DNA from: Oscillospiraceae bacterium
GTDB lineage: Bacteria > Bacillota > Clostridia > Oscillospirales > Oscillospiraceae
Direction of reading: 5' to 3'
DNA: 64,000 bases
Assembly (NCBI GenBank): GCA_017508045.1
Contig: JAFVZT010000007.1
Coordinates: forward strand, 41,903 to 105,902
The notes beneath the pieces were generated by a model. It was not told where the DNA came from and ran no database searches. It saw only the letters and a program-made list of their open reading frames with translations. This document shows, one piece after another, positions 8,326 to 16,172 of the stretch; positions within the stretch are counted from its first letter, which is position 1, and every line of letters begins with the position of its first letter. A program made the position numbers and the translations under genes.

Positions 8326-9075
8326 TTATAAAATTTTAAGTCCGTTTTCCCCGGCAGCGCGCGAAAAGGCTTCCGGTACAGCCGTATCGCAAATTAAATA
8401 ATCCACGTCCCCAAGCTTTGCAAATGTGTAGGGCATCAGACAATTAAATTTTTCTTTATCACACATAATCACACTGGTTCTGGCCTTCTGAATTACAAGA
8501 CGCTTCACCAGCATATCCCCTTCAGTACCACAGGTAAAGCCTGCTTCCACAGAACAGCCGGACACTCCGATAAATGCCAGATCGATATTAATTTCTGATA
8601 ACATCTGCAACGTGTTTTGTCCGGAAAGCGCAAGGTTTTTCCGGTTAATTGTGCCACAGCACAGTGTCACAACCGGGTTATGCAAGCGGCAAAGCTCCAA
8701 GGCGATACTGGGACCTGTTGTGAAAATGTTCAGGCTAATATCCGGCAGAGCCTTGACCAGCGCCAAATTTGTGGTGCTGGCGTCAAGAAACACAGAGGCA
8801 TTCGGCTGAATTAATTCCAGCGCCTTTTTAGCCGCTGCCATTTTTCCGGAATTATTTTCCCGCATCCGCACATTAAACTCCGGGTCTCCGGCAAGGCGCA
8901 CAGATTTTGCACCGCCGCGAAACTTCACAACATAACCGTTCTTTTGCAATGTATCCAGATCACGATGGATGGTCATCAAGGAAACATCCGGAAACATAGA
9001 TTGCAATTCTTTGATGGTTGCAACATTCTTATTTTCAATATACTCCCGCATTTGCTCCTGTCTGATACTGTACAT
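8326..9075 (-). CDS. DeoR-family transcriptional regulator
   Basis: The 249-residue protein has the DeoR layout: an N-terminal winged helix-turn-helix (about 5-57, with T-I-K-E-L and S-L-M-T-I-H-R-D-L-D-T-L) and a C-terminal sensor domain of the phosphosugar-isomerase-like fold (about 75-235, with D-A-S-T-T-N and F-I-G-V-S-G). Such regulators usually repress sugar genes and respond to a phosphorylated sugar. Its neighbours include nagB, so an amino-sugar phosphate is a reasonable but unproven effector. GGAGG precedes the ATG at 9075. The promoter carries a TGTTA-N6-TAACA palindrome, pointing to autoregulation. Confidence 0.85.
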   Translation of the reverse strand: MYSIRQEQMREYIENKNVATIKELQSMFPDVSLMTIHRDLDTLQKNGYVVKFRGGAKSVRLAGDPEFNVRMRENNSGKMAAAKKALELIQPNASVFLDASTTNLALVKALPDISLNIFTTGPSIALELCRLHNPVVTLCCGTINRKNLALSGQNTLQMLSEINIDLAFIGVSGCSVEAGFTCGTEGDMLVKRLVIQKARTSVIMCDKEKFNCLMPYTFAKLGDVDYLICDTAVPEAFSRAAGENGLKIL

Positions 9076-9084
9076 ATTGCCTCC

Positions 9085-9143
9085 AAATGTTAATATTATA
9101 ACAATCTGTCACAAATATAACATTTGTATATAAATTTTGTCAA
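9085..9143 (-). promoter_or_regulatory. deoR promoter with a DeoR-type palindrome
   Basis: On the minus strand TTGACA (9138-9143) and TTATAT (9115-9120) are 17 bases apart. Downstream, TGTTA-N6-TAACA occupies 9088-9103, with a third TAACA half-site at 9118-9122 over the -10 element. E. coli DeoR recognises a palindrome of the same TGTTA-N6-TAACA form, so this is a plausible autoregulatory operator; the link to this regulator is inferred. Confidence 0.6.
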
Positions 9144-9209
9144 TAGTTAATTTAAAATACTATGCAAAACTGTAATTATATTGTACAATAGTTTTAAAGA
9201 GGTGAGACT

Positions 9210-10196
9210 ATGGTTGCTGAATTAAAAATTTTCCGCAGCAGCTCCTTTGACCCGTATTATAATATTGCAACTGAAAAGCGGTTGTTGGAAACCGTAGAAC
9301 CGGGTTGCTGTGTTTTATATTTGTGGCAAAACCAAAATACCGTCGTCATCGGGCGAAATCAGAATGCATGGGCGGAGTGCCGCACCTCCCTTCTGGAAGA
9401 AGAGGGTGGCAGGCTGGCAAGACGGCTTTCCGGCGGTGGTGCGGTATTTCACGACTTAGGAAATCTGAATTTTACTTTCATTATGAAAGATGAAGATTAT
9501 GATTTGGAGAGGCAGTTGTCCGTCATTCAGCGAGCCTGTGGCAGCGTAGGCATTTTCGTGGAGCGCTCCGGTCGAAATGATTTATTGGCTGACGGTTATA
9601 AATTTTCAGGAAATGCCTTTTATCACGCGCAGGGTCGTGCGTATCATCACGGTACGATGCTGGTCAACGCAGATATGGAAAAGCTCTCACGATATTTGAC
9701 TCCCTCCAAGGCAAAGCTTGAAGCCAAGGGCGTCGGCTCTGTTCGCGCACGTGTAATTAATCTGCAGGAGCTTGTACCCGGTCTAACCTGCGAAGCACTG
9801 GCTGACTGTATGGAGCAGGCTTTTGCGCAGGTCTACGGCTTTGCGCCGGAAGCCGTTTCCCTCTCCACAGCTGATTTACAAGCCATCGAAAAATCTGCAC
9901 AGGAGTTAAGCAGCTGGCAGTGGATATATGGACCAAAGCTACCTTTTACATTTTCTTGTGAAAAGCGTTTTTCTTGGGGAAGTCTCTGTTTGCAGCTGCA
10001 AGTAGAAGGCGGAACGGTTGTTTCTGTGCAGGTCTACTCCGATGCTATTGACTGGAAAATCGCAAATGAGATTTCTACTGTGCTTGATAATTGCCACTTT
10101 ATAAAGAAGGAAATGGTCAAACGGGTTAGCGACACTCTGTCGAATAAAGAAATCGCCGAAGATATTGCAACATTTCTTTTGTCTCAAGACATATAA
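9210..10196 (+). CDS. lplA: lipoate-protein ligase A
   Basis: The 328-residue enzyme activates lipoate with ATP and attaches it to lysines of lipoyl domains. Conserved segments include R-R-L-S-G-G-G-A-V-F-H-D near residue 70, G-R-N-D-L near 118 and the Lys-containing K-F-S-G-N-A near 131. The C-terminal accessory domain (about 245-328) is present, so it is a full-length LplA. AGAGGTG precedes the ATG. It is divergent from deoR and near the E2 gene whose two lipoyl domains are the obvious targets, so scavenged lipoate probably supplies this complex. No lipA or lipB appears in the window. Confidence 0.93.
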   Translation: MVAELKIFRSSSFDPYYNIATEKRLLETVEPGCCVLYLWQNQNTVVIGRNQNAWAECRTSLLEEEGGRLARRLSGGGAVFHDLGNLNFTFIMKDEDYDLERQLSVIQRACGSVGIFVERSGRNDLLADGYKFSGNAFYHAQGRAYHHGTMLVNADMEKLSRYLTPSKAKLEAKGVGSVRARVINLQELVPGLTCEALADCMEQAFAQVYGFAPEAVSLSTADLQAIEKSAQELSSWQWIYGPKLPFTFSCEKRFSWGSLCLQLQVEGGTVVSVQVYSDAIDWKIANEISTVLDNCHFIKKEMVKRVSDTLSNKEIAEDIATFLLSQDI

Positions 10197-10234
10197 ATAT
10201 AAACCGCAGGAAAATTCCTGCGGTTTATATTTTT
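10197..10234 (+). terminator. intrinsic terminator of lplA
   Basis: A 16-bp perfect stem (10197-10212 with 10215-10230) begins right after the stop codon and is followed by TTTT. Confidence 0.85.
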
Positions 10235-10269
10235 GTAATCCTCGCTCATATAAAGGGGTGCTTTATGTT

Positions 10270-11475
10270 TTATGCATCCTGCAGCAGTGTTACCAAAAGC
10301 TTGGAGATCAATTCCATATCCTCAATTGGGATATACTCATATTTTCCGTGGAAGTTTTCGCCACCGGTACATAGATTAGGACAAGGCAGGCCCATAAAGG
10401 ATAGTCTTGCACCATCCGTTCCCCCGCGAATAGGGGTGATTTTCGGTTCAATACCCATTTTCCTCATAGAAGAAACTGCCCGGTCAATAATATACATACA
10501 CGGCTCAATTTTCTCACGCATATTGAAATAGCTGTCCTGAACTTTAAGGTCAACTGCTCCTGCCCCGTACTTTGCATTAAGGAATGCCGCAATCTCCTCC
10601 ATAAGCGATTTTTTATCCGTAAACTTTTTCATATCGTGGTCACGAATAATATACCGCAAAACCGCAGTTTCCTCCGTACCCTGCATATCCGTCAGATGAA
10701 AAAAGCCTTCGTAGCCCTCCGTTGATTCTGGACGCTGATGCACAGGAAGCAGGCTATGAAATTCCATGGCAATCAACTGGGCATTGACCATTTTGTTCTT
10801 CGCAGATCCCGGATGAATGCTAATACCATGAAATTCCACTGTCGCACCGGCGGCGTTGAAATTTTCATACTCAAGTTCACCTAATGCGCCGCCATCTACC
10901 GTATAGGCATAATCAGCCCCGAACGCCTCCACATTGAACCGGTCCGCTCCCCTGCCGATTTCCTCATCCGGTGTAAACCCAATGCGAAGCGTAGCGTGTT
11001 TCTTATCGGAATGCAGCATCATTTCAGCCGCAGTCAAAATTTCCGCAATGCCGGCTTTATTGTCCGCACCTAAAAGGGTCGTGCCGTCTGTTACGATCAG
11101 ATGCTTGCCAATATGCTTATCAAGGCTTTCAAAGTCCGCGGTGCGCAGTACAATGCTCTTTTCCTTATTCAGCACAATATCGCCACCGTTATACATAAGG
11201 ACCCTAGGCTTTACATCAGTGCCACTGAAGGCAGGCGCAGTATCCATATGGGCAATCAAGCCGATGGTAGGCATTCCGGGATCACCGGGAACGGTGCCGT
11301 AGACATAGCCGTCTGTGTCCATATAGGCGTCGGATATGCCCATATCCTGCATTTCCGCAACCAGAGCTTTGCCTAATGCAAGCTGGTTTTTCGTGGACGG
11401 ACAGCTTTCGGAAAATTCATCAGACTGTGTATCAAAGGCCACATAGCGCAGGAAGCGCTGAGAAACCGTTTCCAT
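10270..11475 (-). CDS. pepT: peptidase T (tripeptide aminopeptidase)
   Basis: This 401-residue M20-family zinc aminopeptidase removes N-terminal residues from tripeptides in the cytosol. It shows A-H-M-D-T-A near residue 76, the metal-bridging G-A-D-N-K-A-G near 136, the catalytic T-P-D-E-E-I-G-R-G near 168, and a final I-R-G-G-T-D-G-A-R. Length and motif order match PepT well. A purine-rich RBS precedes the ATG. It lies downstream of ackA on the same strand with a hairpin between them. Confidence 0.95.
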   Translation of the reverse strand: METVSQRFLRYVAFDTQSDEFSESCPSTKNQLALGKALVAEMQDMGISDAYMDTDGYVYGTVPGDPGMPTIGLIAHMDTAPAFSGTDVKPRVLMYNGGDIVLNKEKSIVLRTADFESLDKHIGKHLIVTDGTTLLGADNKAGIAEILTAAEMMLHSDKKHATLRIGFTPDEEIGRGADRFNVEAFGADYAYTVDGGALGELEYENFNAAGATVEFHGISIHPGSAKNKMVNAQLIAMEFHSLLPVHQRPESTEGYEGFFHLTDMQGTEETAVLRYIIRDHDMKKFTDKKSLMEEIAAFLNAKYGAGAVDLKVQDSYFNMREKIEPCMYIIDRAVSSMRKMGIEPKITPIRGGTDGARLSFMGLPCPNLCTGGENFHGKYEYIPIEDMELISKLLVTLLQDA

Positions 11476-11499
11476 TCTATTTCCTCCGTAATATATGAT

Positions 11500-11524
11500 A
11501 AGGGGCGGATTGTTCCGCCCCTTT
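11500..11524 (-). terminator. hairpin after ackA, weak terminator
   Basis: A 10-bp GC-rich stem (11500-11509 with 11514-11523) lies 10 bases past the ackA stop. The T-tract on the minus strand is short, so termination may be partial and pepT may be read through. Confidence 0.5.
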
Positions 11525-11533
11525 GGAATTTAA

Positions 11534-12724
11534 TTATTTTGCAGCGTTAACCAGTTCAGCGGTATCCTGAGCAATCATCAGCTCTTCATTGGTGGGGATA
11601 ACCCAAACCTGAACCTTGGAATCGGGTGTGGAAATTAAGATTTCCTTACCGCGAACCATATTTTTCTCCTCATCAATCTTGACACCCATGAAGCCAAGGT
11701 ACTCACAAATTGCTTTGCGGGTGTCGCGGCCGTTCTCACCAACACCGGCAGTGAAGGTCAAAACATCAATACCGTTAAGCGCAGCGGTATAAGCGCCAAT
11801 ATACTTGGCAACCTCATAGTAGAACTTTTCAAGAGCCAGGACGCAATCCTGATTGCCGTTAGCTGCACCGGCTTCCAAATCGCGGAAATCGGAAGAAACA
11901 CCGGAAAGAGCCAAAACACCGGACTTCTTGTTCAGCATATTCAGGCAATCATCCACGCTCATATTGTACTTGTTGCAGATAAACTGAACAACGCAAGCAT
12001 CAATGTCGCCGGAACGGGTGCCCATAGGCACACCTGCCAAGGGGGACAGGCCCATAGAGGTATCCATACACTTGCCATTCTTTACAGCAGACAGAGAAGA
12101 GCCGTTGCCCAGATGGCAGTTGATCATTTTAAACTCAGTCTTGCCAATAAGGGCTGCAGCGCGACGGGCAATATACTTGTGGGAAGTGCCATGGAAGCCA
12201 TAACGACGGATATCGTCATTTTCATAGTACTCAGCGGGGATCGCATACCGATACGCCTTGGGGGGCATAGTCATATGGAATGCAGTATCAAAAACGGCAA
12301 CCTGAGGTGTGTTGGGCATAACAGCCTGGCAAGCCTCGATACCCATCAGATTTGCAGGGTTATGAAGGGGTCCCAGAGGGATGCACTTCTTAATAGCCTT
12401 AATTACATCGTCGTTGATAATACAGGATTCGCTAAACTCCATACCGCCGTGGAGAACTCGGTGTCCAACAGCGTCAATTTCATCCACAGACTTGATAACG
12501 CCGTCAACCGGGTCAACCAGGATAGACAAAACAGCCTGAATAGCTTCGGAGTGGCTAGGCATAGCAATTTCCTTTTCTACCTTCTTGTCGCCGACTTTGT
12601 GTGTCAGGCGTCCGTCAATGTAGATACGCTCACACAGACCCTTTGCGGATACATCGCCGGTCTCCGGATTCATCAGCTGATACTTGAGGCTGGAGCTGCC
12701 GGCATTGATAACCAAAACATTCAT
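11534..12724 (-). CDS. ackA: acetate kinase
   Basis: The 396-residue enzyme interconverts acetyl phosphate plus ADP with acetate plus ATP, the ATP-yielding last step of acetate fermentation. Recognisable segments are N-A-G-S-S-S-L-K-Y near residue 7, H-R-V-L-H-G-G near 90, F-D-T-A-F-H near 147, the G-F-H-G-T-S-H signature near 175, and the final N-E-E-L-M-I-A. Length is normal. GGAGG lies ahead of the ATG and the promoter at 12793-12821 is close to consensus. It is divergent from tmcAL, an acetate-using tRNA enzyme. No phosphotransacetylase gene adjoins it. Confidence 0.97.
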   Translation of the reverse strand: MNVLVINAGSSSLKYQLMNPETGDVSAKGLCERIYIDGRLTHKVGDKKVEKEIAMPSHSEAIQAVLSILVDPVDGVIKSVDEIDAVGHRVLHGGMEFSESCIINDDVIKAIKKCIPLGPLHNPANLMGIEACQAVMPNTPQVAVFDTAFHMTMPPKAYRYAIPAEYYENDDIRRYGFHGTSHKYIARRAAALIGKTEFKMINCHLGNGSSLSAVKNGKCMDTSMGLSPLAGVPMGTRSGDIDACVVQFICNKYNMSVDDCLNMLNKKSGVLALSGVSSDFRDLEAGAANGNQDCVLALEKFYYEVAKYIGAYTAALNGIDVLTFTAGVGENGRDTRKAICEYLGFMGVKIDEEKNMVRGKEILISTPDSKVQVWVIPTNEELMIAQDTAELVNAAK

Positions 12725-12792
12725 CGGAAAACTTCCTCCTAAAAATAATTGATTTTCTTGTCATTTATGATAAGATAACCACAGACGTGCTT

Positions 12793-12821
12793 ATTCTATA
12801 ATAAAATCAGCAAAACCGCAA
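12793..12821 (-). promoter_or_regulatory. ackA promoter
   Basis: On the minus strand TTGCGG (12816-12821) and TAGAAT (12793-12798) are 17 bases apart, about 70 bases before the ackA ATG. Confidence 0.65.
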
Positions 12822-12861
12822 CCCCTGTTCAGGAAATTTTTTCAAGAAAGGCGGGTTATTT

Positions 12862-14010
12862 TTGGAAATCACCGGAATTATATGTGAATATAACCCCCTT
12901 CACTTGGGGCACAAGAAGCAGCTGGACTATATTCGAGCAAAAAATCCCAATGGTGGTATTGTGTGCTTAATGAGTGGTAACTTTGTCCAGCGTGGCGCAC
13001 CGGCTATTATAGATAAAACCCTTCGGGCAAAAGCCGCTGTGGATTGCGGTGCAGATTTGGTGTTAGAGTTTCCTGCCACAGCTGCATTATCCTCTGCGGA
13101 AGGCTTTGCAGTGCAAGGTGTTGCAATTCTTTCAAAGTTTTGTGACAATCTTTGCTTTGGTGCGGAAAATGCCGATATAAATCAACTTTTACCGGTTGCC
13201 GAAGCGCTTCTGAGCCAGGAATTTTCGGTAGCGCTGCGTAGCGAACTGGACAAGGGTCTATCCTTTCCAGCTGCGAGACAAAATGCGTTGAAAACTACAG
13301 GCGTTGATGCCGGTCTGCTCTCAGCGCCTAATAATATTTTGGCCGTGGAATACTGCAAAGCTATTATATCCCAAAACAGTGCAATGAAACCTATGCCAAT
13401 TCTTCGAAATGGCAGTTATCACGATACACTACCGGATACGCAAAACCCGTCAGCCACGGCCCTGCGCGTTCTTATGACAAATCAAAAAGCCTGGCAAGAC
13501 TATGTGCCGGAGCAGGCAGCTGCCTGCTATCAGAGCGCTGTGTTGCATACCGTTTCCTTTGGCGAAAAAGCAATCCTTGCCAAGCTGCGTACCATGACAG
13601 ATGAGGAGTTTGAGGCACTGCCCTACGGAACAGAGGGGCTTTGGCGAAAGCTAATGCACGCCAGCCGCAAGGAGGCCACCCTGGAGGACATCCTTACCGC
13701 GGTGAAATCCAAACGCTATACCCGTACCAGAATTGACCGGATGGTAATGTGTGCATTTTTAGGAATCACAAAAGAATTACTTTCCTCCCCTGCTCCTTAT
13801 GTGCGTGTTTTGGCATTAAACTGCCGAGGCAGAGAGATTTTAAAAACCATCCGAAGTACAGGGGATTTTCCCAACATCGGAGAAGTCCGGAACGCCCCCT
13901 ATCAGCTTCTGGAAAACCGTTGGAGCGACCTGTATGGACTGTTTTCCAAAACTCCTGAAGCCCCAGATACAGAACGAAAAAGACGTGTATACGTAATTCC
14001 TGAAATATGA
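12862..14010 (+). CDS. tmcAL: tRNA(Met) cytidine acetate ligase
   Basis: The 382-residue protein is the YlbM/TmcAL family nucleotidyltransferase that uses acetate and ATP to form N4-acetylcytidine at the wobble base of elongator tRNA-Met. The nucleotidylyltransferase signature C-E-Y-N-P-L-H-L-G-H-K-K lies at about residues 8-19, with M-S-G-N-F-V-Q-R-G-A-P-A following. The start is TTG at 12862: AAAGGCGGG (12847-12855) lies at good spacing and no ATG suits. The neighbour ackA, divergently transcribed, also handles acetate. A strong terminator follows. Confidence 0.92.
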   Translation: MEITGIICEYNPLHLGHKKQLDYIRAKNPNGGIVCLMSGNFVQRGAPAIIDKTLRAKAAVDCGADLVLEFPATAALSSAEGFAVQGVAILSKFCDNLCFGAENADINQLLPVAEALLSQEFSVALRSELDKGLSFPAARQNALKTTGVDAGLLSAPNNILAVEYCKAIISQNSAMKPMPILRNGSYHDTLPDTQNPSATALRVLMTNQKAWQDYVPEQAAACYQSAVLHTVSFGEKAILAKLRTMTDEEFEALPYGTEGLWRKLMHASRKEATLEDILTAVKSKRYTRTRIDRMVMCAFLGITKELLSSPAPYVRVLALNCRGREILKTIRSTGDFPNIGEVRNAPYQLLENRWSDLYGLFSKTPEAPDTERKRRVYVIPEI

Positions 14011-14045
14011 AAGTGGCAGCTGCGAAAGCAGCTGCCACTTTTACG
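14010..14045. terminator. intrinsic terminator between tmcAL and metA
   Basis: A 14-bp perfect stem (14010-14023 with 14028-14041) with a GAAA tetraloop is flanked by A and T runs and can serve both convergent genes. Confidence 0.85.
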
Positions 14046-14050
14046 CTTTT

Positions 14051-14989
14051 TTACTCCACAGTATCCTCTGCTTTGCCAATGTCCATTATATCATAGGGCG
14101 TTGTTTGATAGACAAAGTAATTAAGCCAATTTGAAAACAGCAGGTTTGCGTGTCCGCGCCAACGGACAATGGGTGCCTGGGTATCGTCATCATTGGGGTA
14201 GTAATTCTGAGGGACCTTAATCGGCAGTCCCAGATTTTTATCCCGAAGGTATTCTTTTTCCAGCGTATCCGGATCATATTCAGAATGACCGGTGACAAAG
14301 ATTTGCCGGCCGCCCTTGTTCATAACCGCATAAACACCGGCTTCTTCCGAGGAAGCCAGTATTTTCAACTCCGGTACCTTTTCAATATCCTCTCTCCAAA
14401 CGGTAGTATGTCTGGAATGGGGAACCCAAAAGATGTCATCGAAGCCGCGAAGAAGAATTGACCGTTTATAGTCGGCGGTATGAGGAAACACGCCAAACAG
14501 TTTTTCCGGGATTTCATGCTTATCGATACCGTAGTGATAATACAAGCCCGCCTGTGCGCCCCAGCAGATATGCAGCGTGCTATGCACATTGGTCTTACTC
14601 CACTGCATAATTCTGCACAGCTCATGCCAGTAATCCACATCCTCAAAGGGCAGGTGCTCAACCGGCGCACCGGTTATTACCATACCGTCAAACTTTCGAT
14701 CCTTTAATTCATCGAAGCTTTTGTAGAAATTCAGAAGATGATCTTGGGCAACATTTTTAGAAAAATGGGTTGTTGTGTGCATCAGCTCCAGATGCACCTG
14801 TAATGGGGTATTGCCCAACAGACGAGACAGCTGTGTTTCTGTCGCAACCTTTGTTGGCATTAAATTTAGTAATACAATCTCAAGGGGACGAATATCCTGC
14901 GTTGCTGCGCGCCGTTCCGGCATTACAAATATATTTTCCTGCTGCAATATTCCGGCAGCCGGCAGGTCATTGGGAATCTGAATGGGCAT
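14051..14989 (-). CDS. metA: homoserine O-acetyltransferase, MetA type
   Basis: The 312-residue enzyme acylates homoserine as the first committed step of methionine synthesis. The catalytic set is intact: Cys142 in I-C-W-G-A-Q-A, with His235 and Glu237 in G-H-S-E-Y-D. Residue 111 is Glu (T-G-A-P-V-E), the residue known from MetA studies to favour acetyl-CoA, where Gly favours succinyl-CoA. The family name homoserine O-succinyltransferase would therefore probably be wrong here. A short AAGGA precedes the ATG. The 56-base gap to spoIID upstream leaves no room for a SAM riboswitch. Confidence 0.93.
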   Translation of the reverse strand: MPIQIPNDLPAAGILQQENIFVMPERRAATQDIRPLEIVLLNLMPTKVATETQLSRLLGNTPLQVHLELMHTTTHFSKNVAQDHLLNFYKSFDELKDRKFDGMVITGAPVEHLPFEDVDYWHELCRIMQWSKTNVHSTLHICWGAQAGLYYHYGIDKHEIPEKLFGVFPHTADYKRSILLRGFDDIFWVPHSRHTTVWREDIEKVPELKILASSEEAGVYAVMNKGGRQIFVTGHSEYDPDTLEKEYLRDKNLGLPIKVPQNYYPNDDDTQAPIVRWRGHANLLFSNWLNYFVYQTTPYDIMDIGKAEDTVE

Positions 14990-15045
14990 AACTATCAGTC
15001 CTTATTATACAGTTTGCTATATTCTACCCTAAATCAAGAAATATG

Positions 15046-16020
15046 TCAATCAGTGTCATAAGTAACAATTTCTGTGGACTTATAATAATGGGACAAAATC
15101 TCCGGATATAAGCTTCCCTGCACAGCCATTGCGTCTGCACCGTACTGACTCATCCCAACACGGTGACCGTACCCCTTCGTTGTAACCGTAACCGTATTCC
15201 CCACCACTGTCATCACAATTGCAGTGGACTTAAGGCCTAACTTTTTTCGCAATGTTGTACCCTTAAACTCAACTCCGCAAATTTCTACCGTATTGATACC
15301 GCCGCCATCGGTATAGGTTATGTTCTTAATCCATTTCCCCGAAGGAGACTTTACATTAATTCCCAATAAAGATGTAAACTGCGCTACTGTAAAAGATTTT
15401 GTATCTACATAATGGGTTGCTGTTTCTTCGCCGGGACTGGAGGTTGCCTGCAGATACGGCACAGGGTTGCCCCAAACCGCTTCAGCATCCTCTGTCATTC
15501 CTCCGGAGCAGGAAAAATAAGTTGCTTCAATTAGCGCTCCATTGCAGACAATAACCTGATTTGCGGTTTCCATAACAGCCGATTTGATTTTATCTAATGA
15601 AGCTTGACTTCCACCACTTTGAATGTATTCATCCTCAGTGCAGTAACCCTGACAGCAGCTTGCGTTTGCGCAAATAATTGCGCCGATGTGCTTACCTCCC
15701 CGTTCATAACGACGAAGGGTATAGGTCCGCGCCACAACTGCCTGGGCCTTCAACGCCTCAATCTCAAAGGATGCCGGCATTTCCCGCAGTAAAACCCCCG
15801 TAAGATACGTCTCCAATTCCAGCTCTTCAATTCTTCCGTCCTTCATTAAAACTGATATATAAATTTTCTTCTTTTCGCTTGTTGTATTCTCCGTTTCCGT
15901 TGGTTGTGTAGTAGAAGCCGGCTCCTGAAAATGTATTTTATAGAATGAAGAGAATAACATTGCAGGAAATACAGCACCTAGAATAAATGCAATTGCAATC
16001 TCCTTTATCCTGACGTTCAC
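15046..16020 (-). CDS. spoIID: stage II sporulation protein D
   Basis: SpoIID is a membrane-anchored lytic transglycosylase that, with SpoIIM and SpoIIP, drives engulfment of the forespore. The protein (324 residues from this start) has one N-terminal membrane segment (about 6-24), a Thr/Glu-rich linker and the SpoIID domain: the L-L-R-E-M-P-A segment holds the catalytic Glu, followed by A-L-K-A-Q-A-V-V-A-R-T-Y and ending G-Y-G-H-R-V-G-M-S-Q-Y-G-A. The GTG at 16020 fits best because AGAGGT lies nine bases upstream; the GTG at 16029 overlaps that RBS. Its presence supports a spore former. Confidence 0.93.
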   Translation of the reverse strand: MNVRIKEIAIAFILGAVFPAMLFSSFYKIHFQEPASTTQPTETENTTSEKKKIYISVLMKDGRIEELELETYLTGVLLREMPASFEIEALKAQAVVARTYTLRRYERGGKHIGAIICANASCCQGYCTEDEYIQSGGSQASLDKIKSAVMETANQVIVCNGALIEATYFSCSGGMTEDAEAVWGNPVPYLQATSSPGEETATHYVDTKSFTVAQFTSLLGINVKSPSGKWIKNITYTDGGGINTVEICGVEFKGTTLRKKLGLKSTAIVMTVVGNTVTVTTKGYGHRVGMSQYGADAMAVQGSLYPEILSHYYKSTEIVTYDTD

Positions 16021-16109
16021 AGCTATCACCTCTAATGCTATTGTAACAATTTACTTATCTGGATTTTGCTGATTTATGCTGTTAAATTTTTACATTTTTA
16101 TGTCGAGTA

Positions 16110-16138
16110 TTGACAGGATTCGAGAAAATAAGTATAAT
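16110..16138 (+). promoter_or_regulatory. promoter of the leucine-rich-repeat gene
   Basis: TTGACA (16110-16115) and TATAAT (16133-16138) are perfect consensus boxes 17 bases apart, 34 bases before the ATG. Confidence 0.85.
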
Positions 16139-16172
16139 TTAGAGGATACGAATCAGGAAAGGTAATACCGCA

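Noticed and set aside
7244-8401. 385-codon plus-strand frame opposite the E2 gene
   Set aside because: It mirrors the two lipoyl repeats and Ala-rich linkers; low-complexity Cys/Gly/Ser composition shows it is a shadow.
14990-15045. SAM riboswitch or T-box before metA
   Set aside because: Only 56 bases separate metA from spoIID and no conserved core is present.
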